Under the pieces are notes generated by a model. It ran no database searches. It was not told where the DNA came from and saw only the letters and a program-made list of their open reading frames with translations. From assembly GCA_003150035.1 (NCBI GenBank), contig QALR01000024.1:141719-205718 (forward strand): a stretch of 64,000 bases of DNA. Direction: 5' to 3'. This DNA is from Clostridiales bacterium. GTDB taxonomy: Bacteria > Bacillota > Clostridia > Oscillospirales > CAG-272. The stretch's first letter is position 1. Each line of letters opens with the position of its first letter. This document shows, one piece after another, positions 15,413 to 22,661 of this stretch. A program made the position numbers and the translations under genes.

Positions 15413-15548
15413 ATTTTTATTTATTATAACATAGATGGGAAGAAAAGTAAAGTTCTTTTTGAAATTTTTTTATGGATATGGTATCCTATATCTGAAAAAA
15501 GGATATATCACATATCCAAGAGAAAACAGACTATATATGGAGAGAAAT

Positions 15549-16016
15549 ATGCTTGCCATCCATCCGTTTGCCCCGGTTTATGACCGAAATTCCCGCATAT
15601 TGATTTTAGGCAGTATGCCGTCGATAAAGTCCAGAGAGACAGGTTTTTATTATGGACATCCCAGAAATCGTTTTTGGAAGGTGACGGCGGCCGTTATGGA
15701 ATGTCCGGTTCCGCAGAGCGTTGAAGAGAAAAAGCGGTTTCTTCTTGTAAATGGCATTGCGCTTTGGGATGTCGTTTCTTCCTGTGAAATTAAAAATTCG
15801 TCGGACAGCAGCATACGGAATGTTTCTGTCAACGATCTGGGTGTCATTTTTTCCTGCGCGGATATCCACACCGTTTTTACAAACGGAAAAACAGCTGACA
15901 GCCTGTACCGGAAATACTTTGGAGAAAATGCGGTATGCCTGCCGTCCACAAGCCCTGCAAATGCCGCCATGACACTGGAAAAACTGATTGCGGCGTGGCG
16001 CTGTATCCGTTTTTAA
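15549..16016 (+). CDS. DNA-deoxyinosine (hypoxanthine) glycosylase, UDG family 6 type
   Basis: A 155-residue uracil-DNA-glycosylase-fold enzyme. 'HPFAPVYDRNSRILILGSMPSIKSRETGFYYGHPRNRFW' is the family signature, with the active-site Asn in 'HPRNRFW' as in family 6 enzymes that remove hypoxanthine from deaminated adenine; the C-terminal 'LPSTSPANAAM' is the second motif. I start at ATG 15549 because GGAGAG lies six bases upstream. Its stop codon overlaps the stop of the convergent Nudix gene. Confidence 0.88.
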   Translation: MLAIHPFAPVYDRNSRILILGSMPSIKSRETGFYYGHPRNRFWKVTAAVMECPVPQSVEEKKRFLLVNGIALWDVVSSCEIKNSSDSSIRNVSVNDLGVIFSCADIHTVFTNGKTADSLYRKYFGENAVCLPSTSPANAAMTLEKLIAAWRCIRF

Positions 16017-16501
16017 ATCAGCGTGAAAAAGTGCTCAATATAGTCGTAAGGGCAGAAATCTCCGTTTTTTACGAAATCGAGAATTTGCCGCTTCTCCGCC
16101 CACATGAAGTCGACAGTCTCTTCTGCCTGAAGATGAATTTTATCAGATGGAAAATCCACTTGAAACAGCCATATGTCGCCAAACCAGTTCTTCTTACGGA
16201 AGGACAGAACGCACCGCCGAATGGATTTTGTGTGATCGATACCGGTTTCCTCAAGGGTCTCCCGCAACGCGGCGGCTTCGCTGTCCTCGCCGACAAGCGC
16301 AGAACCGCCGGTGCATTCCCATTTTCCGGGAAACAGGTTTTTCCCCGGAGAACGGCGGGTAATAAGAAAATCCCCGTTGCTGTTTCTCACCCAGACATGG
16401 ATAACTAAATGATATTCTCCTTCGGCAAGCGGAAGACCGCGCTTGTGCAGTTTTCCCGTTCTATGCCTTTCTTTGTCGTATATATCCCAAAATTCGACCA
16501 T
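16013..16501 (-). CDS. NUDIX hydrolase
   Basis: A 162-residue protein with a perfect Nudix box, 'GSALVGEDSEAAALRETLEETGI' (GX5EX7REUXEEXGU). The N-terminal 'FWDIYDKERHRTGKLHKRGLPLAEGEYHLVIHVWVRN' resembles IDI-like or YfcD-like Nudix proteins acting on nucleotide or isoprenoid diphosphates; substrate uncertain. Convergent with the glycosylase gene, overlapping by four bases. Confidence 0.88.
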   Translation of the reverse strand: MVEFWDIYDKERHRTGKLHKRGLPLAEGEYHLVIHVWVRNSNGDFLITRRSPGKNLFPGKWECTGGSALVGEDSEAAALRETLEETGIDHTKSIRRCVLSFRKKNWFGDIWLFQVDFPSDKIHLQAEETVDFMWAEKRQILDFVKNGDFCPYDYIEHFFTLI

Positions 16502-16534
16502 AATAAATTCCTATCTTTTCTGATTTGCGGAATC

Positions 16535-16563
16535 ATTTTAGCATATTCCCATAAATTTGTCAA
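16535..16563 (-). promoter_or_regulatory. Promoter of the NUDIX gene
   Basis: On the minus strand TTGACA (16563-16558), 17-bp spacer, TAAAAT (16540-16535). Confidence 0.75.
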
Positions 16564-16639
16564 GAAAACGGGAAAGGCGGCGAAAAACCGTCTTAAACAA
16601 ACATTAAAGGGAGAGAGAATACGAACCGCTTTAAACGGC

Positions 16640-16668
16640 TTGATTTTATGAAAGATATATGGTATAAT
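16640..16668 (+). promoter_or_regulatory. Promoter of the lipid-modification cluster
   Basis: TTGATT (16640-16645), 17-bp spacer, TATAAT (16663-16668). Confidence 0.75.
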
Positions 16669-16742
16669 CGTTAATAATTCGAGTCCGATGTGTAATTTTG
16701 AAAATATTTTGTCGGATAAGTCAGATTTTGGGAGAGGCATCT

Positions 16743-17240
16743 ATGAGAATGATATGGGGCATAACATATATTGTGTTGGTTGCGATTTTGGCACATTATA
16801 TCGGCGAGCTTCTTCCCAGAAAATGGTTTGATTATGAAAGGTTTCCGTATACTTCTTTTGGATGGGAAAAAGACGGAACGGCTTATGACAAAATCAAAAT
16901 CAAAAAATGGAAATCGAAACTGCCGGATCTCAGCCGTGTCGCAAAGTATATGCTTCCCAAAAAGGTGACGGCTGATATGACTTCTTCTGATTTGGATCTT
17001 CTTCTCAGGGAGACATGCGTGGCGGAGTTTATCCATACAGCGCTTTGTATTGTATCTAGCGGTGTCATATGGATTACGGAAGAAGCATACGGGGTAGTTC
17101 TTTATTTGATTTTTGCACTTGGCAATATTCCCTTTATTTTGGTTCAAAGATATAACCGCCCGCATTTAAAAAAATTGCGGACGAAGATGCTTGCCAGAGA
17201 GGAACAACTGAAAAATGCGAGTTCTGATATTGTCGTGTAA
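16743..17240 (+). CDS. CrtO-like (glycosyl-diaponeurosporenoate acyltransferase family) membrane protein
   Basis: A 165-residue membrane protein. The core 'HYIGELLPRKWFDYERFPYTSFGWEKDGTAYDKIKIKKWKSKLPDLS' matches the staphyloxanthin acyltransferase CrtO family; hydrophobic segments lie near residues 3-22 and 100-140. No carotenoid genes are nearby, so here it more likely acylates a glycolipid made by the next gene. I start at ATG 16743 because GGGAGAGG lies just upstream. The last 26 bases overlap the GT28 gene. Confidence 0.75.
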   Translation: MRMIWGITYIVLVAILAHYIGELLPRKWFDYERFPYTSFGWEKDGTAYDKIKIKKWKSKLPDLSRVAKYMLPKKVTADMTSSDLDLLLRETCVAEFIHTALCIVSSGVIWITEEAYGVVLYLIFALGNIPFILVQRYNRPHLKKLRTKMLAREEQLKNASSDIVV

Positions 17241-18336
17241 TACCGGGGGAGGACATAATTCGGCGGCTGCCGCCGTGAAAGAATATTTCGACTCCATGAA
17301 TATTTCCTGCGAAATTATGGACGCTCTAGCGTTCGATTCGCAGATAAAGTCCGATTTTATCAGTTGGGGGCACCAGTTCATCTATAAGAGAGCGCCGCGG
17401 CTGTTTGGTGCCGGATATAAGTATACGGAGCGCCATCCCCCGAAACCTGGAAAACAATCCGTCATTTATCATATTGTGAAAAAGGGAGCGGAAAGTTTTC
17501 ATAATTTTCTGACGGATAATGGAGCGGATATCGATATCATTGTCAGCACGCATATATTTGCTTCCATGATCCTTACAGAGGTGAAGAGGAAATATCCTAC
17601 CCACATGAAGACTTATTTTATCGCGACCGACTATACTTGCAGTCCGGGCGTCGATGAAATTGACGCCGACGCGATGTTTATCCCGCATAAAGCGCTGATT
17701 CCTGATTTTACAGGCAATGGAATCCCAGAGGAAAAGCTTGTGGTCTCGGGAATCCCGGTTCGCCGCGCCTTTTATGAGAGAGTAGAGCCTGCTGCGGCAA
17801 AAGAAGCGTTGGGACTGCCTGTGCATTCACGTATTGTACTGATGATGTGCGGAAGTATGGGCTGCGGTCCTTTGCGGGAGCTTGCGTTCGCACTGTCTCA
17901 GGCGCTCCCGAAGGATGCGGCTCTTGTCGTCGTTTGCGGCAGCAACGAGCGGTTATATGAAAAATTTCAGAAGCTGAGCGGACTTCCGAATGTATGGGTT
18001 ATCGGATTTACGCGAAAGATTCATTTATATATGGATGCTGCTTCCGTGATTCTGACAAAGCCGGGCGGACTCAGCACAACAGAAGCCGCCACCAAGGGAC
18101 TGCCCATGGTGTTTATTGACGCTGTGCCGGGCTGTGAGAGCAAAAATCTGGACTTTTTTATCCGGAACGGCTTTGCGCTGACCGACGAAACAGTAGACGG
18201 TCTGGTGTCGAAGGTGAACGCGCTGCTCACTGACCGGGAGAGAGCGGAAGCCATGTCTTTCGCACTTCGGGAATCTTTTGCCGGATATGCGGCGGGAAAA
18301 ATCGGCAGTTATATACTTTCGGAGGTCTCTGATTGA
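17215..18336 (+). CDS. GT28 glycosyltransferase of the MGDG synthase / UgtP type
   Basis: A 373-residue enzyme. The N-terminal 'LSCNTGGGHNSAAAAVKEYF' is the lipid-acceptor domain motif of monogalactosyl/diglucosyl-diacylglycerol synthases; the C-terminal nucleotide-sugar domain has 'LMMCGSMGCGPLRELAFAL', 'LVVVCGSNERLYEKF' and 'VILTKPGGLSTTEA'. It should transfer a hexose from a UDP-sugar to diacylglycerol at the inner membrane face. It starts inside the preceding gene and ends one base before the next ATG, so the three genes form one operon. Confidence 0.88.
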   Translation: MRVLILSCNTGGGHNSAAAAVKEYFDSMNISCEIMDALAFDSQIKSDFISWGHQFIYKRAPRLFGAGYKYTERHPPKPGKQSVIYHIVKKGAESFHNFLTDNGADIDIIVSTHIFASMILTEVKRKYPTHMKTYFIATDYTCSPGVDEIDADAMFIPHKALIPDFTGNGIPEEKLVVSGIPVRRAFYERVEPAAAKEALGLPVHSRIVLMMCGSMGCGPLRELAFALSQALPKDAALVVVCGSNERLYEKFQKLSGLPNVWVIGFTRKIHLYMDAASVILTKPGGLSTTEAATKGLPMVFIDAVPGCESKNLDFFIRNGFALTDETVDGLVSKVNALLTDRERAEAMSFALRESFAGYAAGKIGSYILSEVSD

Positions 18337-18337
18337 T

Positions 18338-19069
18338 ATGGTGGATTATCGCAATTTTCGTTTACATAAGCTAAAAACGCCGGAATATTCGCATCTGAAG
18401 CTCCTACTTTTCTGGCCCATTTATTTTGTGGCATTTATGTTTCTGGAAAGGGGACTTCCATGGATAGCAGGACTTTTTGGAGAGGAAATTACCTATTATC
18501 CCATCTGGTGTTCTTTTGATGACCTCATCCCTTTCTGCGAATGGTTTATTATTCCATACTATCTATGGTTTGCGTTTCTCATCGGTATGCTGTTGTACTC
18601 CATGCTTTTTGAAGTGCCTGTATTCAGGAAATACATGTGGTTTATTATCATTACATACAGCATTACCTGTGTCATATATGCGGTGTTTCCGAATATGCAG
18701 GAGCTTCGTCCGACCGCTGCCGAAATCGGGCGTGACAATATCCTGGTGGATGTCGCGATGTTTCTCTATGATTTTGATACCAACACCAACGTTTGTCCGT
18801 CGTTGCACGTGATTGGTTCCTTTGCTGTGTTTTTTGCCGCCTGCCATAGCAAGCGGCTTAGCAGATGGTATTGGATAGTGCCAATCGGAACCTTGACCGT
18901 TCTTATCAGCCTATCGACTGTGTTCTTGAAACAGCATTCCATCATAGATGTGTTAGCAGGACTTGTCGTATGTATTCTGGTTTATCCTTTTGTATATCAT
19001 TGGAGCCCGCACCGAAAGAAAGCGAAAAAAATTCAGGAACAGGCTGAAAAAACAGAGAATCTTCAATAG
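18338..19069 (+). CDS. PAP2-superfamily membrane phosphatase / inositolphosphotransferase-like protein
   Basis: A 243-residue protein with about six transmembrane helices. The PAP2 active site reads 'VCPSLHVIGSF' (first His) and 'FLKQHSIIDVLAG' (second His and Asp), the spacing seen in IPC/AUR1-like and lipid phosphate phosphatases. I start at ATG 18338; GGAGG is 12 bases upstream inside the previous gene. In context it may recycle a lipid phosphate or transfer a polar head group during glycolipid synthesis. The tail is strongly basic. Confidence 0.82.
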   Translation: MVDYRNFRLHKLKTPEYSHLKLLLFWPIYFVAFMFLERGLPWIAGLFGEEITYYPIWCSFDDLIPFCEWFIIPYYLWFAFLIGMLLYSMLFEVPVFRKYMWFIIITYSITCVIYAVFPNMQELRPTAAEIGRDNILVDVAMFLYDFDTNTNVCPSLHVIGSFAVFFAACHSKRLSRWYWIVPIGTLTVLISLSTVFLKQHSIIDVLAGLVVCILVYPFVYHWSPHRKKAKKIQEQAEKTENLQ

Positions 19070-19078
19070 AAAATAAGC

Positions 19079-19110
19079 ACTGCGCTGGCAATATGCCAGC
19101 GCAGTTTTTT
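19079..19110 (+). terminator. Intrinsic terminator of the lipid cluster
   Basis: ACTGCGCTGGC (19079-19089), loop AATAT, GCCAGCGCAGT (19095-19105), then T6. Confidence 0.85.
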
Positions 19111-19158
19111 GCGGATGTTTTTGTCCTTCATCATCAAACGAAAAAGCAAATGATAAAT

Positions 19159-19185
19159 TTAGCACTCTCTATATTAGAGCGCTAA
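19159..19185. promoter_or_regulatory. CIRCE element (HrcA operator)
   Basis: TTAGCACTC-N9-GAGCGCTAA differs from the consensus TTAGCACTC-N9-GAGTGCTAA at one base. It lies 220 bases upstream of the hsp20 gene, implying repression by HrcA and release on heat or unfolding stress. A TATAAT at 19234-19239, with only a weak -35, lies downstream of it. Confidence 0.9.
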
Positions 19186-19285
19186 ATTTACAAAATGTTC
19201 ATAGAAAAAATATTGTATTTTCATAATCTGGAGTATAATAAAACTCGTAAGGGAAAGGAAAAGTCCCTAAAAGGAGATGGTTGCC

Positions 19286-19363
19286 ATGTTCAGTTTTAAC
19301 CGTCCGGGTGCAGCTGAGTCTCAACCGAACGCGTATGATGACAGTCAGATTCAGACAAAATAA
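19286..19363 (+). CDS. Putative 25-residue small protein or leader peptide ahead of hsp20
   Basis: ATG 19286 is preceded by a strong AAGGAGAT and opens a 25-codon frame beginning MFSFNRPGAAESQ and ending at TAA 19361-19363, 40 bases before hsp20. The polar peptide has no membrane segment. It could be a stress-induced small protein or a translated leader; its start loosely echoes the Hsp20 start (MFDLKPYE). No homologue is known to me. Confidence 0.5.
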   Translation: MFSFNRPGAAESQPNAYDDSQIQTK

Positions 19364-19403
19364 AAATTCAGAATAAATTCTTATCGAAAAAGAGGTAATT
19401 AGT

Positions 19404-19859
19404 ATGTTTGATCTCAAACCTTATGAACGCAAAAACAATGTTTCATCTTATAATCCGTTCCGCGATATGGAAGCGTTTGAACGTAGCTTTTTCTCGAATC
19501 CGTTTGGATTTTTTGGCCCTAGCACGCTTGCTGAATTTAAGACGGATATTACCGACAACGGCAATGAGTATGTATTGGAAGCCGATTTGCCGGGCTTTAA
19601 GAAAGAGGATATCAAACTGGATATCAACGGCGATGTCCTGACTGTCCAGGCGGAGCGTCATTCCGAGCATGAAGACAAGGATAAGAAAAATAAATATGTT
19701 CGCTGCGAACGCTCTTATGGACTCTATTCAAGACAGTTTGATGTTTCGGAAATCGATACGGAAAATATCAAAGCAAAATATGAAGATGGCGTGCTGAAAT
19801 TGACGCTTCCGAAGAAAGCGGAAGTGTCTGCATCGCCGAAGCGCGTGGAAATTGAATAA
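19404..19859 (+). CDS. hsp20: Hsp20/alpha-crystallin small heat shock protein
   Basis: A 151-residue ATP-independent holdase. The alpha-crystallin domain (about residues 40-140) shows 'EYVLEADLPGFKKEDIKLDINGDVLTVQAER' and the C-terminal 'YEDGVLKLTLPKK' (GVLxxxxPK signature). The N-terminal arm contains 'NPFRDMEAFERSFF', as in clostridial Hsp18. AAGAGG precedes ATG 19404. The CIRCE element upstream indicates HrcA control. Confidence 0.95.
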   Translation: MFDLKPYERKNNVSSYNPFRDMEAFERSFFSNPFGFFGPSTLAEFKTDITDNGNEYVLEADLPGFKKEDIKLDINGDVLTVQAERHSEHEDKDKKNKYVRCERSYGLYSRQFDVSEIDTENIKAKYEDGVLKLTLPKKAEVSASPKRVEIE

Positions 19860-19872
19860 TGTAATGTCAAAA

Positions 19873-19908
19873 AAACTCTCTCCGGAAAAATCCGGAGAGA
19901 GTTTTTTT
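19873..19908. terminator. Bidirectional terminator between hsp20 and rplA
   Basis: A perfect 14-bp stem (19873-19886 with 19891-19904), loop AAAA, T-runs on both sides. Confidence 0.85.
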
Positions 19909-19949
19909 GTTTTGAGGATCTATATGAAGTTTGTGAAAGCAGGGAATAT

Positions 19950-20645
19950 TCAAACGCCGAGCTTGGCAGCGTTGATTTTGATGCCGGGCCCCATCGTGGA
20001 AGCGATGACACAGCTCTTGATATACTGTCCCTTGGCAGCAGCCGGTTTTGCTTTGATGACAGCGCCCATCAGGGTGTTGAAATTGTCGGAAAGCTTTTCC
20101 GCGCCGAAAGAAGCCTTTCCGATCGGGCAGTGGATGATGTTGGTTTTGTCAAGACGATATTCGATTTTACCGGCTTTGGCTTCGGTAACAGCTTTTGCCA
20201 CATCCATCGTGACGGTTCCGGCTTTGGGGTTCGGCATCAGTCCCTTCGGACCGAGTACCTTTCCGAGACGTCCGATGACGCCCATCATATCGGGCGTGGC
20301 AATGACAACATCAAAATCGAACCAGTTTTCCTGTGTGATCTTCTGAACCATATCCTCTGCGCCGACGTAATCAGCGCCTGCCGCCGTAGCTGCGTCAGCC
20401 TTGTCGCCCTTTGCAAAAACGAGCGTACGAACGGTCTTGCCGGTTCCGTGAGGAAGCACGACCGCACCGCGAACCTGTTGATCCGCATGACGGCTGTCTA
20501 CGCCGAGACGGATATGAAGCTCAATGGTTTCATCAAATTTGGCTTTGGATGTCTGGCAAACGAGATCGATCGCCTCGACCGCGTCATAAAGTTTGGATTT
20601 TTCTATCAGCTTCGCGCTGTCTTTATATTTTTTACCTTTGAACAT
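19950..20645 (-). CDS. rplA: 50S ribosomal protein L1
   Basis: A 231-residue protein, full length, with 'TIELHIRLGVDSRHADQQVRGAVVLPHGTGK' and 'LMPNPKAGTVTMDVAKAV', both diagnostic. Last gene of the minus-strand cluster rpmG-secE-nusG-rplK-rplA; it starts 23 bases after rplK. L1 binds 23S rRNA at the stalk and represses its own operon in many bacteria. rplJ and rplL, the usual next genes, are absent; a terminator follows. Confidence 0.97.
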   Translation of the reverse strand: MFKGKKYKDSAKLIEKSKLYDAVEAIDLVCQTSKAKFDETIELHIRLGVDSRHADQQVRGAVVLPHGTGKTVRTLVFAKGDKADAATAAGADYVGAEDMVQKITQENWFDFDVVIATPDMMGVIGRLGKVLGPKGLMPNPKAGTVTMDVAKAVTEAKAGKIEYRLDKTNIIHCPIGKASFGAEKLSDNFNTLMGAVIKAKPAAAKGQYIKSCVIASTMGPGIKINAAKLGV

Positions 20646-20668
20646 TTTCGTTACTCCTCCCCTTGGAA

Positions 20669-21094
20669 TCAGTCTGTAACCGTGACGCCCATGCTGCGCG
20701 CGGTGCCTGCTATCATGCTCATCGCGGCTTCCAGAGAAGCGGCGTTCAGGTCAGGCATTTTGGTTTCGGCAATTTTTTTCACCTGCTCCTTGGTGATAGA
20801 AGCAACCTTTGTCTTGTTGGGAGCGCCGGAAGCTGTCTCGATTCCGCAGGCCTTTTTGATCAGCACTGCCGCCGGCGGCGTCTTCGTGATGAAAGAGAAC
20901 GAACGGTCCGCAAATACGGTAATGACAACCGGAATGATAAGTCCCATGTCATTTTTTGTGCGTTCATTGAATTCCTTCGTAAAGGCAGCGATATTGACAC
21001 CATGCTGACCAAGTGCCGGACCGACCGGCGGCTGAGGCGTCGCTTTTCCTGCCGGAAGCTGCAATTTGATATATGCTGCGATTTTCTTTGCCAT
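20669..21094 (-). CDS. rplK: 50S ribosomal protein L11
   Basis: A 141-residue protein with 'IKLQLPAGKATPQPPVGPALGQHGVNI', the N-terminal signature, and the rRNA-binding C-terminal domain ending 'EAAMSMIAGTARSMGVTV'. GGAGG precedes ATG 21094. The 99-base gap to nusG contains a perfect 8-bp hairpin (GCTTCCCC 21164-21171 with GGGGAAGC 21174-21181). Confidence 0.97.
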   Translation of the reverse strand: MAKKIAAYIKLQLPAGKATPQPPVGPALGQHGVNIAAFTKEFNERTKNDMGLIIPVVITVFADRSFSFITKTPPAAVLIKKACGIETASGAPNKTKVASITKEQVKKIAETKMPDLNAASLEAAMSMIAGTARSMGVTVTD

Positions 21095-21193
21095 GATTGA
21101 TACCTCCGAATGTGGTGTATGCCGGGAGAAATCCGAAAAATTTTTCTCCCTCCCACAGATTTTGCTTCCCCCAGGGGAAGCGGTGACGTGAAG

Positions 21194-21733
21194 TTAATTT
21201 TCTGCCGCGATGCTCGTGATATCGAGTTCGACCGGCGTTTGGCGCCCGAAAACGGACGCTGTGACCGTGACCTTTTTCATATCCGACGAGATTTCTGCAA
21301 TGGTGCCGGTAAAACCGGACATAGGACCGTTTTTGATGCTGACTCTATCGCCGACCTTGAAGCTGGTGGAGACCGCTTTTGCAGCGGATTCCACGCCCAA
21401 CGCCTCCACTTCCTTATCCGTGAGCGGAACGGGGCGGGAGCCGGGACCCACAAATCCAGTGGCGCCTGTGATGGTCATTACAATGTGCCACGTTTCATCT
21501 GTCATGACCATTTTTACGAAAACATAACTGGGAAACAGCTTGGATTCACTTTCCTTGGTTACGCCTTCCGTGTCAGTTTGTGATGTCAGCTCAACAGGTA
21601 TCTTCACCTCGGTGATGAGATGGGAAATGCCACGGTTTTCGATGATTTTTTCCAGATTGGTTTTGACCTTGTTTTCATATCCGGAATAGGTATGCACGAC
21701 ATACCATTTTGCTGCGCTTGCGTTTTCGCTCAT
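21194..21733 (-). CDS. nusG: Transcription termination/antitermination factor NusG
   Basis: A 179-residue protein with the NGN domain ('WYVVHTYSGYENKVKTNLE', 'LFPSYVFVKM') and the C-terminal KOW domain ('FKVGDRVSIKNGPMSGFTGTIAEI'). It binds RNA polymerase and couples it to Rho or ribosomes. Starts 15 bases after the secE stop. Confidence 0.97.
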   Translation of the reverse strand: MSENASAAKWYVVHTYSGYENKVKTNLEKIIENRGISHLITEVKIPVELTSQTDTEGVTKESESKLFPSYVFVKMVMTDETWHIVMTITGATGFVGPGSRPVPLTDKEVEALGVESAAKAVSTSFKVGDRVSIKNGPMSGFTGTIAEISSDMKKVTVTASVFGRQTPVELDITSIAAEN

Positions 21734-21748
21734 TTGCTATCCCATCCT

Positions 21749-21994
21749 TTACGATACCGGACGGATAAAGTCGATAAGATCCTTGAGTTCAAAAAGTCCG
21801 CGGTGGAGCGCGACGTCTACCAGCGCGAGACAGGCTCCGACAACAATGATTGCAGTCAGTACGACCGACGAATTTTTCAAAAGCTGTTTGGGTGTGGGCC
21901 ATACCAATTTTTTGAACTCACTTCTGCAATCTTTGAAGTATTTTCCGAGTCTTGACCAAATGCTTGGCTTTTTTTGTTTGGTTGATTCAGCCAT
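21749..21994 (-). CDS. secE: Protein translocase subunit SecE
   Basis: An 81-residue single-span membrane protein. The conserved amphipathic region 'DCRSEFKKLVWPTPKQLLKNSSVV' precedes one transmembrane helix (about residues 43-63). It clamps SecY in the translocon. Located between rpmG and nusG as in most bacteria. Confidence 0.95.
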   Translation of the reverse strand: MAESTKQKKPSIWSRLGKYFKDCRSEFKKLVWPTPKQLLKNSSVVLTAIIVVGACLALVDVALHRGLFELKDLIDFIRPVS

Positions 21995-22042
21995 TTTATC
22001 CTCCTTACCGCCTTATGGATAAGGCGTCCCATTGGTTTACGC

Positions 22043-22192
22043 TCATTTGGTTTCCTTGTGAAGCGTGTGTTTGCGGCAGAATTTGCAGTATTTGTTCATT
22101 TCAAGTCTGTCGGGATCGTTTTTCTTGTTTTTTGTCGTGTCATAATTCCGCTGCTTACATTCCGTGCAGGCGAGAGTGATTTTAACGCGCAT
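22043..22192 (-). CDS. rpmG: 50S ribosomal protein L33
   Basis: A 49-residue protein starting MRVKITLACTECKQRNYDTT and ending KFCRKHTLHKETK. It has both CxxC pairs, so it is the zinc-binding (C+) form. AGGAGG lies upstream of ATG 22192. First gene of the rpmG-secE-nusG-rplK-rplA unit, preceded by a leader that contains a terminator. Confidence 0.96.
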   Translation of the reverse strand: MRVKITLACTECKQRNYDTTKNKKNDPDRLEMNKYCKFCRKHTLHKETK

Positions 22193-22220
22193 TTCGGCAC
22201 CTCCTATTAGCGTTTGAAGC

Positions 22221-22256
22221 TAAAAAAGCTTCTGTTTGAATATAAAAAACAGAAGC
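22221..22256 (-). terminator. Terminator-like hairpin inside the rpmG leader
   Basis: On the minus strand GCTTCTGTTT and AAACAGAAGC (22256-22247 and 22237-22228) form a perfect 10-bp stem followed by T6. It lies only 29 bases before the rpmG start and downstream of a consensus promoter, so it probably acts as an attenuator. Confidence 0.75.
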
Positions 22257-22376
22257 GAATGTAACAAAACATCGACGGTTGCTCTTTGCCGCAATCGTCT
22301 GATATTAAATTTTTCATTCGGTCCGTTTTTCGTACCTCCCTCAGGACGAATAAAAGCTCTATTCGCAGAGGTAATA
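22257..22376 (-). promoter_or_regulatory. Structured 5' leader of the rpmG operon
   Basis: About 120 further bases of untranslated leader between the promoter and the attenuator. On the minus strand GACGATTGC and GCAACCGTC can pair around 22275-22300, and ATTCGTCC with GGACCGAAT around 22315-22350. A 36-codon frame (start MKNLISDDCG) runs through the terminator but lacks a well-placed ribosome site. No known ligand motif is recognised. Confidence 0.45.
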
Positions 22377-22378
22377 AC

Positions 22379-22407
22379 AGAATATCATAAAAAACAGGAA
22401 CTGTCAA
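22379..22407 (-). promoter_or_regulatory. Promoter of the rpmG-secE-nusG-rplK-rplA unit
   Basis: On the minus strand TTGACA (22407-22402), 17-bp spacer, TATTCT (22384-22379). Confidence 0.8.
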
Positions 22408-22625
22408 GGCTTTTTTCACAGAAATTGCTTGATAGAACGAGCTTTTCACAAAAAAGAGTCTTGCTATGAAAAAAAGGGCGCTTTTTAGTATTTTGCCGGT
22501 TGGCTTTACTACGAAAAGAGAATCTGGAAAAGACCTTGATAAATTTTTCGGGAACGGGCCCCTTTTTTTCGCATATCGTCGACAAAACTTATAGAAAAGC
22601 TGGTGAATGTGCATATTTTCTTTGG

Positions 22626-22651
22626 GAAAAAATTTCCCCTTAAGGAAGGGG
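22626..22651 (-). terminator. Terminator after obgE
   Basis: On the minus strand CCCCTT-CCTT-AAGGGG followed by AAATTTTTT, just past the obgE stop. Between here and the promoter at 22407 I see nothing convincing. Confidence 0.6.
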
Positions 22652-22661
22652 AGACAGCGCG

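Noticed and set aside
22207..22614. Minus-strand frame through the rpmG leader
   Set aside because: Low-complexity translation rich in Phe and Lys, no suitable ribosome site, and it crosses a promoter and a terminator.
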